DNA from: an uncultured Collinsella sp.
GTDB lineage: Bacteria > Actinomycetota > Coriobacteriia > Coriobacteriales > Coriobacteriaceae
Reading direction: 5' to 3'
NCBI GenBank assembly: GCA_902489965.1
Contig: CABUCA010000022.1
Location: forward strand, 1 to 27,885
DNA length: 27,885 nt
Part shown: piece by piece, positions 1 through 7,538 of the stretch
Position numbering within the stretch: position 1 is the stretch's first letter
Layout of the letters: each line of letters starts with the position of its first letter
The notes under the pieces: generated by a model
What the model saw: the letters and a program-made list of their open reading frames with translations, nothing else
What the model was told of the DNA's origin: nothing
Databases searched by the model: none
Translations under genes and position numbers: made by a program

Positions 1-93
1 AGAGCGGCTCCACGTACGAGTGGGGCCTCCCCCCCCCCCGGCCATAACGAACGCGCATAAGACCGCTGCCAACATCACAAAGGTGCGGCGCAT
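1..93 (-). CDS. Possible exported protein, N-terminal fragment cut by the window edge
   Basis: On the minus strand an ATG at 93 opens a frame that runs off the window end. It begins MRRTFVMLAAVLCAFVMAG, which is a charged start followed by a hydrophobic stretch, as in a Sec signal peptide. An in-frame GTG at 123, preceded by a G-rich tract, is an alternative start. No strong ribosome binding site precedes the ATG. The 11-base C run (G on the coding strand) falls just after the hydrophobic segment, so the frame beyond it is unreliable. The mature protein is not visible and no function can be given. It could also be chance. Confidence 0.33.
   Translation of the reverse strand, partial: MRRTFVMLAAVLCAFVMAGGGGGPTRTWSRS
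29..39. repeat. 11-base poly-C homopolymer
   Basis: Eleven consecutive C residues lie inside the putative exported-protein frame at the window edge. Such a tract could allow slipped-strand length change, or it could be a sequencing or assembly error at a contig end. Confidence 0.6.
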
Positions 94-275
94 CGACGCT
101 ATATGACCGAAAGGACCCCGCACGGGCGCATCCCCCCCAGCCGCAGCCCGAGCTTTCGCGCAAGCTGCACAAGTAGTTCGTTTAAGTTTTTTGATTCTAC
201 AACCAGCCCAGGGCAAAAGCAAAATCATGCGTAACCGATTTGCAGTCATTTTTCGCATTTTCCGCATTGCGCAGG

Positions 276-311
276 TAGGACGCCAAAAGTGGCTAAAAAA
301 GCCCCGTCCTA
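276..311 (-). terminator. Weak hairpin after the LysR gene
   Basis: TAGGACG (276-282) pairs with CGTCCTA (305-311), and an inner GGCT/AGCC stem encloses an A/T run. It lies just past the LysR stop on the minus strand, where a terminator would be expected. There is no clean T tract after the outer stem, so intrinsic termination is uncertain. I see no gene between 124 and 317. Confidence 0.3.
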
Positions 312-317
312 AATGAG

Positions 318-1196
318 CTACTTGAGGAGTTGGGCCATGGCGTTGACGAATTTTTGTACTTGGAGGGTGGGCTCGAGCGGATAGTGCAAAAAGACCGGCA
401 CCTCTCGCCCGCACAGGAACGGCACGCCCACAAAGGCCGGGTGCACCCCCGACCATGCGCCGCAGGTGAGCACCGCGTCGCCCTTTTCCTCTGCCTCGTT
501 AAAGAGCGCAAAGTCAAAGCTGTCCACGTCGATCACGTCTACGCCGCCGTCGGCCAACAGATCGATACGCAGACTGTCCATAGCGTCGTTGCCGTGACGG
601 AGCACGCGCAGGCGCATGCCCTCTAAGTCGGCAACTGTGATGCGCGTCTTGCGCGCCAGCGGGCTCGTGCGCGGCAGGTCGATATAAAACGGCACGTTAA
701 CGATGCGAAGCTTTTGGCAGGCGTCGCCCCAGCGTGGAGTAGAAAAACTCGACTGCACTACATCCACCTCGCGGCCCAAGCTGCGCATGACGGATTCGCG
801 CTCGTCATAGAGGTCGCTTACCGGCACGATCTCAAATCGCAGCGATGGTTCCAGATCGTGGATGTCCGTCCACATCGACAGCGTTTGGCGCCCCGGGCAC
901 ATCATCGACACGCCCAGACGCACGGCACCGCCATCGCCCGCCGCGCGTCGGGCGCGACGCAGCGTATCCTCGGACTGCCGCATGATCGAGCGCGCGTCGT
1001 CCACCAGCAGAGCGCCCGCCGGCGTCACCTTAACACCCGAATGCGAGCGCTCGAACAACGTGATGCCAAACTCGGCCTCGAAGCCCGACACCTGCTTGAC
1101 GAGCGCCGGGGTCGACACGCGCAATTTTGCCGCCGCACGCGAGAAGCTTCCCAGCTCCGCGGCGGCCGATATGGCCTCGAGTCGTCGATCGTACAC
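318..1196 (-). CDS. LysR-family transcriptional regulator
   Basis: A DNA-binding activator or repressor of about 292 residues, the usual LysR length. The N-terminal winged helix-turn-helix is clear: residues about 1-60 contain LEAISAAAELGSFSRAAAKL, then a recognition helix with STPALVKQVSGFE and a LFERSHSGVKVTPAG turn. The rest matches the periplasmic-binding-like effector domain. I place the start at GTG 1196 because GGGAG lies 6 nt upstream and the protein then begins directly at the HTH. The longer frame to 1226 starts with TTG and has no good site. It is divergent from the dehydrogenase at 1430, the classic arrangement for a LysR protein controlling its neighbour. The effector is probably a substrate of that operon (inference). 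Confidence 0.9.
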   Translation of the reverse strand: MYDRRLEAISAAAELGSFSRAAAKLRVSTPALVKQVSGFEAEFGITLFERSHSGVKVTPAGALLVDDARSIMRQSEDTLRRARRAAGDGGAVRLGVSMMCPGRQTLSMWTDIHDLEPSLRFEIVPVSDLYDERESVMRSLGREVDVVQSSFSTPRWGDACQKLRIVNVPFYIDLPRTSPLARKTRITVADLEGMRLRVLRHGNDAMDSLRIDLLADGGVDVIDVDSFDFALFNEAEEKGDAVLTCGAWSGVHPAFVGVPFLCGREVPVFLHYPLEPTLQVQKFVNAMAQLLK

Positions 1197-1290
1197 GTCA
1201 ATCTCCCGTTTCCAGACGCATGGCAATGAACTGCCGAAGGGGGTCGTTTTGGCAGGTCACGCGCTCAATTGAGAAAAAACTGCATCGCAC

Positions 1291-1320
1291 AGTATAAACC
1301 TACGGTTAACGCCATTCTAA
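1291..1320 (-). promoter_or_regulatory. Candidate promoter of the LysR gene
   Basis: On the minus strand TATACT (1291-1296) is preceded at 18 nt by TTAGAA (1315-1320). The -35 box lies next to the candidate -35 of the divergent operon, so a LysR protein bound between them could touch both. This is pattern matching only. Confidence 0.35.
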
Positions 1321-1331
1321 CAAATATGCAA

Positions 1332-1360
1332 TTCACCTGCGCAAATGCAAAGCATACGAT
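1332..1360 (+). promoter_or_regulatory. Candidate promoter of the dehydrogenase operon
   Basis: TTCACC (1332-1337) and TACGAT (1355-1360) are spaced by 17 nt and point toward the dehydrogenase at 1430. Both hexamers are imperfect, which would fit a promoter needing a LysR activator. Confidence 0.35.
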
Positions 1361-1376
1361 AACCAGCGAAAACCAC

Positions 1377-1403
1377 GTGGGTCGGTTAATGGGAGCGACC
1401 CAC
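1377..1403 (+). promoter_or_regulatory. Leader inverted repeat before the dehydrogenase gene
   Basis: GTGGGTCG (1377-1384) and CGACCCAC (1396-1403) are perfect 8-nt arms around an 11-nt loop, ending about 26 nt before the ATG. It could be an operator for a dimeric regulator or an mRNA hairpin in the leader. The sequence does not decide between them. Confidence 0.5.
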
Positions 1404-1429
1404 CGGGAGGCACAAGAAGGGAAGTTCCT

Positions 1430-2311
1430 ATGAGCAATTGGCTTAAGCTCGAGGGCGATGTCTGCGCCGTGACTGGCGCGCTCGGCGGTATGGGCGTCGA
1501 GATTTGCCGCGAGTTCGCCCGCAACGGCGCCAACGTCGTCCTGCTCGACCTGGACGAGGAGAAGGTCAAGGCTGCTGCCGCCGACCTCGCTGCCGAGTTT
1601 GGCATCCACGCCGAGGGTTACAAGATGAACGCCACCGACGAGGCCGAGGTTCAGGCCGCCGTCGACGCCACCATCGCCGACTTCGGTCGCGTCGACGTCC
1701 TCGTCAACACCGCCGGTATCCTGCGCTTCGCCGCCATGGAGGACCTGCCGCTCTCCGACTGGAATGAGGTCATCAACGTCAACCTCACCGGCTACTTCAT
1801 CACCTCGCAGCGCTTTGGTCGCGAGATGATCAAGGCCGGCCAGGGTCGCCTGGTGCACATCTCGACCGTCGCCAGCCACTCCCCCGAGACGTTCTCGGGC
1901 GTGTACAGCTCCACCAAGGCGGGCGTCAACATGATGTCCAAGATGCTCGCCGCCGAGTGGGGCCCCTACGGCGTCCGCTCCAACTGCGTCGAACCCTGCT
2001 TCGTTAAGACCCCGATGTCGGCCAACTTCTACGCCGACCCCGAGGTCGAAAAGGGCCGCAGCCGTCTGATCGCCACGCGCCGCATCGGCGAGGTCAGCGA
2101 TATCGCCAACGCCGTCATGTTCCTGGCGTCCACGCGCTCGGACTTCACCACCGGCGACGCCATCAAGGTCGACGGCGGCTTCTCCAACATGATGGGCGAC
2201 CTCACCGCCAAGCCCGGCGGCCGTCGCGCCTATGCCGACAACTACCTTAAGAACAAGGGTGTCGAGCTCTGGTCCGATGAGTCCGGCGTCGCCAAGCCGA
2301 CTGACCAGTAA
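1430..2311 (+). CDS. Short-chain dehydrogenase/reductase (SDR)
   Basis: A cytosolic NAD(P)-dependent oxidoreductase of 293 residues with a classical SDR layout. The nucleotide motif TGALGGMG is at residues 15-22. An acidic D40 closes the second strand, which usually favours NAD. NTAG (93-96) stands in place of NNAG. The catalytic set is S145, Y159 and K163 (YSSTK). A PCFVKTPM loop and a GDAIKVDGG ending complete the fold. The tail beyond about residue 255 (MMGDLTAKPGGRRAYADNY onward) is longer than in a typical 250-residue SDR and may shape the active site. A purine-rich ribosome site (AGAAGGG) precedes the ATG. It is the first gene of an apparent operon with the MFS transporter (65 nt on) and the Gfo/Idh/MocA enzyme. 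The substrate is unknown; a hydroxy-acid or polyol is a guess from the neighbours. Confidence 0.92.
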   Translation: MSNWLKLEGDVCAVTGALGGMGVEICREFARNGANVVLLDLDEEKVKAAAADLAAEFGIHAEGYKMNATDEAEVQAAVDATIADFGRVDVLVNTAGILRFAAMEDLPLSDWNEVINVNLTGYFITSQRFGREMIKAGQGRLVHISTVASHSPETFSGVYSSTKAGVNMMSKMLAAEWGPYGVRSNCVEPCFVKTPMSANFYADPEVEKGRSRLIATRRIGEVSDIANAVMFLASTRSDFTTGDAIKVDGGFSNMMGDLTAKPGGRRAYADNYLKNKGVELWSDESGVAKPTDQ

Positions 2312-2376
2312 ACCAACCTGACAGGGAGGCCCGCGAATACGCCCGCTCCTCCCCCGTATCGATCAGAAAGAGTCCA

Positions 2377-3644
2377 ATGGCTTCCACCAACTCCAACAAG
2401 GGTCGCGCCGTCGTGCTTTCCGCCGCGTGCGTCACCATGTTCTTCATCAGCTCCATCGCGCTGTATTCCGTCGTGAGCAAGAACCTGCTCGCCGTCTACC
2501 CCGAGTGGTCGAGCGCCCTCACCTGGGCGTTCCCGGTCTTTCAGACCATCATGGCCGTGACGGGCATCTTCGCTGGCCGCATCTCCGATAAGATCGGCCC
2601 GCGCAACGTCGTTATCGCCGCCGCCGTGTGCTACGGCCTGGGCTGGTTCATGTCCGGCACCGTCACCGAGCCGTGGCAGTTCTACCTGTGGTTCTCGCTT
2701 GTCGCCGCCATCGGCAACGGCCTGGGCTACAATCCGGCGCTCACCACCGGCCAAAAGTGGTTCATCGACAAGAAGGGTCTCGCCTCCGGCATCACCCTGG
2801 ACATGAACCAGCCCAGGCCGCCGCCGGTCCCGCCGTGCTGTCCCCGGTGCTCGCCTCGCTGCTCATCCCGAGCCTGGGCATCTTTGGCGCCCTTAAGGCG
2901 CTCGGAGTCATCTTCTTTGTGATGATCGCCGCCTCCGCCCTGTTCCTGAAGGCCCCCGAGGCCGGTTGGCTGCCCGAGGGCTTCGAGGCCCCCAAGGGCG
3001 GTGCGCACGCCGGCACCTTCGGTGACCTCACCCCGGGCGAGATGGTCAAGACCCCGCGTTTCTGGGTCCTCATCGTCACCTTCGCCTTTGCCGCCACCGC
3101 GGGCACCCTGCTCGTCGGCAAGGTTGCCTCCATCGCCGCCGTCCAGCTCTTCACCGACCCCACGAGCGCCGCGGCCGTCGCCCTCGGCGGCGTGGTCGTC
3201 TCCGTCAACACCTGCGCCAACCTGGTTGGCCGTCTGTCCTTTGGCCAGATCATCGACAAGCTCGGCGCCTATAAGTCGCTGCTCATCAGCCTTGTCGTCA
3301 CCATCGTCGCACTCGTCATCATGTCGATGAGCTTTACGCAGGCCATGTTCTTTGTGGCGCTCGCTCTGCTCGGCTTTAGCTTTGGCGCCCTGCTCGTCAT
3401 CTACCCGCCGCTCACCGGTGGCGCCTTTGGTACCAGCAACATCGGCGTCAACTACGGCATCATGTTTTTGGGTTATGCCGCTTCCACCTGGATCAGCCAG
3501 CCCATCACCGCCGTGCTGTATCACGCCGAGGCCGGCAGCGCCGCCTACCAGCAGTCCTTCTACGGCGCCATTGTGATCGCCGCCATCGCCGTCGTGCTCA
3601 CCGTCTACATGATGGTCTCCGACAGCAAGAAGAAGTCCGCCTAG
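2377..3644 (+). pseudogene. MFS transporter (OxlT-like), disrupted by a frameshift
   Basis: Together the two frames encode a 12-helix major facilitator carrier resembling the oxalate/formate antiporter group: RISDKIGPRNVV after helix 2, then GLGYNPALTTGQKWF and KKGLASGITL. Frame 1 gives the first ~145 residues and then runs into a Pro-rich nonsense tail. The true sequence resumes in another frame at AAAGPAVLSPVLASLL and continues to 3644. The break is near 2808-2817, where CCAG is followed by CCCAG. Removing those 5 nt (2812-2816) restores a continuous reading of MNQAAAGPAV. A one-base deletion would also explain it. Everything else is intact, so this is either a very recent inactivation or a sequence error. 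The gene sits between two oxidoreductases and probably imports their substrate. The start is ATG 2377 with a weak AAAGAG site. Confidence 0.82.
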
Positions 3645-3652
3645 TTTTACCG

Positions 3653-3683
3653 ATGCGACAAAGGGACAGTCCCTTTGTCGCAT
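3653..3683. repeat. 31-bp perfect palindrome, copy A
   Basis: ATGCGACAAAGGGAC (3653-3667), one central base, then its exact reverse complement (3669-3683). It begins 8 nt after the transporter stop and ends about 20 nt before the ribosome site of the next gene, so it lies inside the operon. A near-identical copy is at 16856-16886. It resembles REP-type intergenic palindromes. It could stall exonucleases or attenuate transcription. There is no T tract. Confidence 0.85.
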
Positions 3684-3713
3684 TCCACCGGTCACCAGTA
3701 TTAAGGAGTCGAA

Positions 3714-4754
3714 ATGTCTGAGCTCAACCCCGTCCGCATTGCCGTTATCGGCGCCGGCGCCATGGGCCGCAACCACATCCGCTTTGTCACCGAGGAGCCC
3801 GAGGCCGAGCTCGTCGCCATCGCCGACGCCTTTGAGGGCGCCCGCGCCACGGCTGAGGCCGCCGGCGTGCCGTTCTTCACCGATCCCGCCCAGATGATGG
3901 ACGAGGTTAAGCCCGAGGCCGTCATCATCGCCACGCCCAACGACCTGCACCTGGGCGTTGCCCGCGAGGCTGTGAAGCGCAATATCGTGCCGCTGGTCGA
4001 AAAGCCGATCTCCAACGACCTGGAGGATGCCCAGGCTTTCGCTGCCGAGGCCGAGACCGCCGGCGTGCCCGTGCTCGTGGGTCAGCACCGTCGCCACAAC
4101 CCCTTCGTCAACAAGGCCAAGGAGATCATCGAGTCCGGCGAGCTGGGCAAGCTCACCGTGTCGAGCTTCCACTACATGATCTATAAGAATGACGAGTACT
4201 TCGATGTCGAATGGCGCCGCAAGAAGGGTGCCGGCCCGATCCTGGTCAACCTGGTGCACGACGTCGACCTGCTCCGCTACCTGCTGGGCGAGCCCGTTGC
4301 CGTCCAGGGTATGCAGTCCAGCGCCGCCCGCGGTTTTGAGACCGAGGACTCCGCCGTGGTCAACGTCCGTTTTGCCGATGGCGCGCTCGCAAGCATGACC
4401 ATCTCCGACGCCACCGCCAGCCCCTGGAACTGGGAGGCAACCGCTCGCGAGGACCCGCAGTACCGCCCCTTCGACGCCGACGCCTACTTTATCGGCGGCA
4501 CTAAGGGCGCCCTGTCGCTGCCCCGCCTGCACCAGTTCTCCTACGACGGCGCCTCCAACTGGCACAAGCCGCTGCAGATGGAGATTCCGGCCGTCGACCC
4601 GGCACTGCCGCACAAGATGCAGCTCAGGCACTTTGTGAAGGTTGTCCGCCGCGAGGTCGAGCCCGTCGTGACCCCCGCCGACAACGTTAAGACGCTCACG
4701 CTTCTCAACGCTATCAAGGAGGCCGCCGAGACCGGCCAGCTCGTCGAGCTGTAA
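3714..4754 (+). CDS. Gfo/Idh/MocA-family oxidoreductase
   Basis: A 346-residue NAD(P)-dependent dehydrogenase of the glucose-fructose oxidoreductase / inositol dehydrogenase family. The Rossmann motif VIGAGAMG is at residues 11-18, with D38 after the second strand. The signature EKP has its catalytic lysine at K97. The C-terminal α/β domain carries H182 in VHDVDLL, matching the usual HxxD active-site motif. A strong AAGGAG site lies 5 nt before the ATG. It is the last gene of the SDR-MFS operon and probably performs a second oxidation or a ring or polyol dehydrogenation. Members act on inositols, sugars, quinate or shikimate, and nothing here fixes which. A terminator follows about 70 nt downstream. 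Confidence 0.92.
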   Translation: MSELNPVRIAVIGAGAMGRNHIRFVTEEPEAELVAIADAFEGARATAEAAGVPFFTDPAQMMDEVKPEAVIIATPNDLHLGVAREAVKRNIVPLVEKPISNDLEDAQAFAAEAETAGVPVLVGQHRRHNPFVNKAKEIIESGELGKLTVSSFHYMIYKNDEYFDVEWRRKKGAGPILVNLVHDVDLLRYLLGEPVAVQGMQSSAARGFETEDSAVVNVRFADGALASMTISDATASPWNWEATAREDPQYRPFDADAYFIGGTKGALSLPRLHQFSYDGASNWHKPLQMEIPAVDPALPHKMQLRHFVKVVRREVEPVVTPADNVKTLTLLNAIKEAAETGQLVEL

Positions 4755-4826
4755 TGCCTTAAGAGCGACCGCGGCAGAAACCCCATGCCGAACCCTTCGG
4801 TCCGTCACCAACAAGCCCCTCTTCTT

Positions 4827-4862
4827 TGCCCCGCGAGCAGCCTCCTGCCCGCGGGGCATTTT
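4827..4862 (+). terminator. Intrinsic terminator of the dehydrogenase operon
   Basis: TGCCCCGCG (4827-4835) pairs perfectly with CGCGGGGCA (4850-4858), followed by TTTT. The loop is 14 nt. Position and shape fit the end of the Gfo/Idh/MocA transcript. Confidence 0.75.
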
Positions 4863-4922
4863 GCTACCTTGCCGACGATTTTTCTGGGGCGGGGGCTATT
4901 TTGCACCTCGGCTTGATTCGTT

Positions 4923-5084
4923 CGCCACGAAATGGGCCTATCTACTACGTTTAACCGACCGCCCTCAACCATGCCGAATTTCCTAAAATCAAAAGCGCAG
5001 GTAGACGGCTTGCGCATTCTCGGAAAACCGGGGGATGGTCGACCCATACGGTTCAAACGTAGTAGATAGGTCGTTTTCGTGGCG
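4923..5084. repeat. 162-nt element with ~35-nt terminal inverted repeats
   Basis: The left arm 4923-4957 and right arm 5049-5084 are reverse complements: 10 matching bases (CGCCACGAAA), a 4-nt mismatch, 16 matching bases (CCTATCTACTACGTTT), a 1-nt bulge, then AACCG. The ~90-nt interior is itself partly self-complementary (GCGCA/TGCGC around 5000-5020). No transposase is encoded, so it is non-autonomous if mobile. It fills most of the 411-nt gap between the operon terminator and tex. No gene is convincing in this gap. Candidates are a MITE-like insertion or a long structured leader. Confidence 0.75.
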
Positions 5085-5165
5085 CGGGCCCAAAACAGTC
5101 TTTTGAAACGGGTGGTATCCTTGGTAGCCCTGTGCTGCAAACGCACCTTAAACGCAAGGAGTCCC

Positions 5166-7313
5166 ATGGATCTTATCGCCCAGCTCGCCCACGAGCTCAA
5201 CCTTAAGGCCGCCAACATCGAGGCAGCCGTCAAGCTCATCGACGAGGGCAACACCATCCCCTTTATCTCGCGCTACCGCAAGGAAGCCACAGGCGGAATG
5301 GACGACGTCGCCCTGCGCGCACTCGACGAGCGCCTGTCCTACCTGCGCAATCTTGAACAGCGCAAAGAGGACGTCATTCTGCTCATCGACGCCCAGGGCA
5401 AACTTACGCCCGAGCTCGAACAGCAAATTCGCGAGGCCACGCAGCTCCAGCGTGTCGAGGACCTCTACAAGCCCTACCGCAAAAAGCGCATGACCCGCGC
5501 ACAGAAGGCCCGCGAGGCAGGCCTGGAGCCACTTGCCAACATGGTCATCATGCAGGCCTCGGCCAAGGGCAGCGCGCTCGACGCCGCCGCGGCATACGTC
5601 AACGAGGAAGCCGGCTTCGACACGCCCGAGAAGGCGCTCGCCGGCGCGGCGGACATCGTGGCCGAGACGGTGGCCGAGGACCCCGAGAACGTCGCCGACC
5701 TGCGTGCCTTTACGCAAAACACCGCAGACATCGTCGTCGAGGCCACCGACCCCACCGAGAAGACCCCCTACGAGCCGTACTACAGCTATGATGAGCCGCT
5801 GCGCCGTATACCCAACCACCGCGTGCTGGCTATCGACCGCGGTGAGCGCGAGGGCAAGCTCCGCGTGCGCGTGAACGTCGACGGCGCCGCCGCCACGGCA
5901 CGCCTCGGCAGCCGTTGGCCCCGACGCCAGGGCGTCTTCGCGCCCGTCTTTGACGCCGCCATCGCCGACGGCTACAAGCGCCTCATGGCCCCCTCGCTGG
6001 AGCGCGAGGCCCGCGCCAAACTCACCGTCCGTGCGCAGACCGAGGCCATCAATGTCTTTGCCAAGAATCTCGAGGGCCTGCTCTCGGCACGCCCCGTGCG
6101 CGGCGCCCGCGTGCTCGCGCTCGATCCGGGCTACCGCACCGGCTGCAAGGTCGCCGTCATGGACGAGACCGGCAAGCTGCTCGACCACGGCGTGGTCTAT
6201 CCCACCAAGCCGCGCCACGACGTCGCCGGCACCAAGCGCGAGCTCGCCCGCCTTGTCAAAAAGGACAGCGTCAACACCATCGTCATCGGCAACGGCACCG
6301 CCAGCCGCGAGACCGAGGAAGTCGTCTCGGAGTTCATCGCCGAGCAGGCGCCTGAGCTGCGATACACCATCGTCAACGAGGCCGGCGCATCGGTGTACTC
6401 CGCCTCCGAGCTCGCCAGCCAGGAGTATCCCGATCTGGACGTCACCGTGCGTGGCGCCATGAGCCTGGGCCGCCGTCTACAGGACCCGCTGGCAGAGCTC
6501 GTCAAGATCCCGCCCCAGTCCATCGGCGTTGGCCAGTACCAGCACGACCTTGACCAGGCCGAGCTTTCGCACACCCTGGGCCATGTGGTGGAGGACGTCG
6601 TCAACCGCGTGGGCGTCGACGTGAATACCGCGAGCGCGAGCCTGCTGGGATACGTATCGGGCATCACGCCGAGCGTGGCCAAGAACATCGTGGCCTACCG
6701 CGAGGAAAACGGCGCCTTTACCGATCGCCGCCAGCTTAAGAAGGTCCCCAAGCTGGGGCCCAAGGCATATCTCAACGCCGCGGGCTTCCTGCGCATCAGC
6801 GGCGGTAAGAACCCGCTCGACGCGACGAGCGTCCACCCCGAGAGCTACGAGGTAGCCACGGCCGTCCTTGAGCGCGCAGGCGTGGCGGCAAGCGAGCTTA
6901 GCCGCGGCGGCGTACCCGACATCGAGCGCCGTCTGGGCAGCATCTCGACGCTGGCAAGCGACCTGGACTGCGGCACCCTCACGCTCATCGACATCGTCAA
7001 CGAGCTCAAGAAGCCCGGCCGCGACCCGCGCGACGACGCGCCCGAGGTGGTCTTTAGCCGCTCGGCACTTTCCATCGACGACCTGGAACCCGGCATGGAG
7101 CTCAAGGGCACGGTGCGCAACGTCGTCGACTTTGGCGCCTTCGTCGACGTGGGAGTGCACCAGGACGGCCTCGTACATATCTCTAAGCTGGCCAACCGCT
7201 TTGTCAAGCACCCCAGCGACGTCGTGCGCGTCGGTGACACGGTCAAGGTGTGGGTCGAAAAGGTCGATCGCGACCGCAAGAAGATCTCGCTCACCATGGT
7301 GCAGGGCAAGTAA
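5166..7313 (+). CDS. tex: Tex-like S1 RNA-binding protein (transcription accessory protein)
   Basis: A nucleic-acid-binding protein of about 715 residues, normal for Tex. The N-terminal helical region includes TIPFISRYRKEATGGMD (residues about 28-45) and LYKPYRKKRMTRAQKAREAGLEP, both hallmark Tex segments. The YqgF/RNase H-like domain near residue 315 holds LALDPGYRTGCKVAV. Helix-hairpin-helix motifs follow (VNTASASLLGYVSGI to LGPKAYLNAAGFLRI). The C-terminal S1 domain is LEPGMELKGTVRNVVDFGAF to KKISLTM. I chose ATG 5166 because AAGGAG lies 4-5 nt upstream and the protein then begins like other Tex proteins. The upstream extension to 5079 overlaps the inverted-repeat element. Tex is thought to act on RNA polymerase complexes or nascent RNA; its precise role is not settled. 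It appears monocistronic. Confidence 0.95.
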   Translation: MDLIAQLAHELNLKAANIEAAVKLIDEGNTIPFISRYRKEATGGMDDVALRALDERLSYLRNLEQRKEDVILLIDAQGKLTPELEQQIREATQLQRVEDLYKPYRKKRMTRAQKAREAGLEPLANMVIMQASAKGSALDAAAAYVNEEAGFDTPEKALAGAADIVAETVAEDPENVADLRAFTQNTADIVVEATDPTEKTPYEPYYSYDEPLRRIPNHRVLAIDRGEREGKLRVRVNVDGAAATARLGSRWPRRQGVFAPVFDAAIADGYKRLMAPSLEREARAKLTVRAQTEAINVFAKNLEGLLSARPVRGARVLALDPGYRTGCKVAVMDETGKLLDHGVVYPTKPRHDVAGTKRELARLVKKDSVNTIVIGNGTASRETEEVVSEFIAEQAPELRYTIVNEAGASVYSASELASQEYPDLDVTVRGAMSLGRRLQDPLAELVKIPPQSIGVGQYQHDLDQAELSHTLGHVVEDVVNRVGVDVNTASASLLGYVSGITPSVAKNIVAYREENGAFTDRRQLKKVPKLGPKAYLNAAGFLRISGGKNPLDATSVHPESYEVATAVLERAGVAASELSRGGVPDIERRLGSISTLASDLDCGTLTLIDIVNELKKPGRDPRDDAPEVVFSRSALSIDDLEPGMELKGTVRNVVDFGAFVDVGVHQDGLVHISKLANRFVKHPSDVVRVGDTVKVWVEKVDRDRKKISLTMVQGK

Positions 7314-7322
7314 ACCGCCAAA

Positions 7323-7538
7323 GCAAAGGTACCCCCTGTAGCGATGTGCAAAATCGCGAGTATTCTGCAAATTCCACCGTTCCGGATGCCCCTCAGAGAC
7401 GAAAAAGCAAAAAACAGCCCCCGTTTTAGCGTCGTCAGAGCCAAAACGGGGGCCGTTCCATGCTTCGGTTAACTGATAAAGACCTTTACCTTGCTGAATA
7501 CTCTCAATTTTGCACGGCGCAGGCGGGGGTACCCTTGC
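7323..7538. repeat. 216-nt nested inverted repeat between tex and the transaldolase gene
   Basis: The left arm 7323-7370 and right arm 7491-7538 are both 48 nt and match in 38 of 48 positions when one is reverse-complemented. Shared blocks are GCAA-GGTACCCCC, GTGCAAAAT and GAGTATTC-GCAA. A separate terminator hairpin sits in the middle. The right arm ends at the base next to the transaldolase stop codon, and the left arm starts 9 nt after the tex stop, so the element spans the whole convergent intergenic space. No protein is encoded. Confidence 0.75.
7408..7453 (-). terminator. Terminator of the transaldolase-like gene
   Basis: GCCCCCGTTTT (7417-7427) and AAAACGGGGGC (7443-7453) are perfect 11-nt arms. 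Read on the minus strand the stem is followed by TGTTTTTTG, a good T tract. On the plus strand the tail is poor, so it should mainly stop minus-strand transcription, though it may also serve tex. Confidence 0.75.

Noticed and set aside
2727..4859. A 710-codon minus-strand frame opposite the transporter and dehydrogenase genes
   Set aside because: Antisense shadow of confidently identified genes, with repetitive Gly/Asp/His composition.
4805..5257. A 150-codon minus-strand frame before tex
   Set aside because: It covers the inverted-repeat element and the antisense of the tex start; no coding signature.
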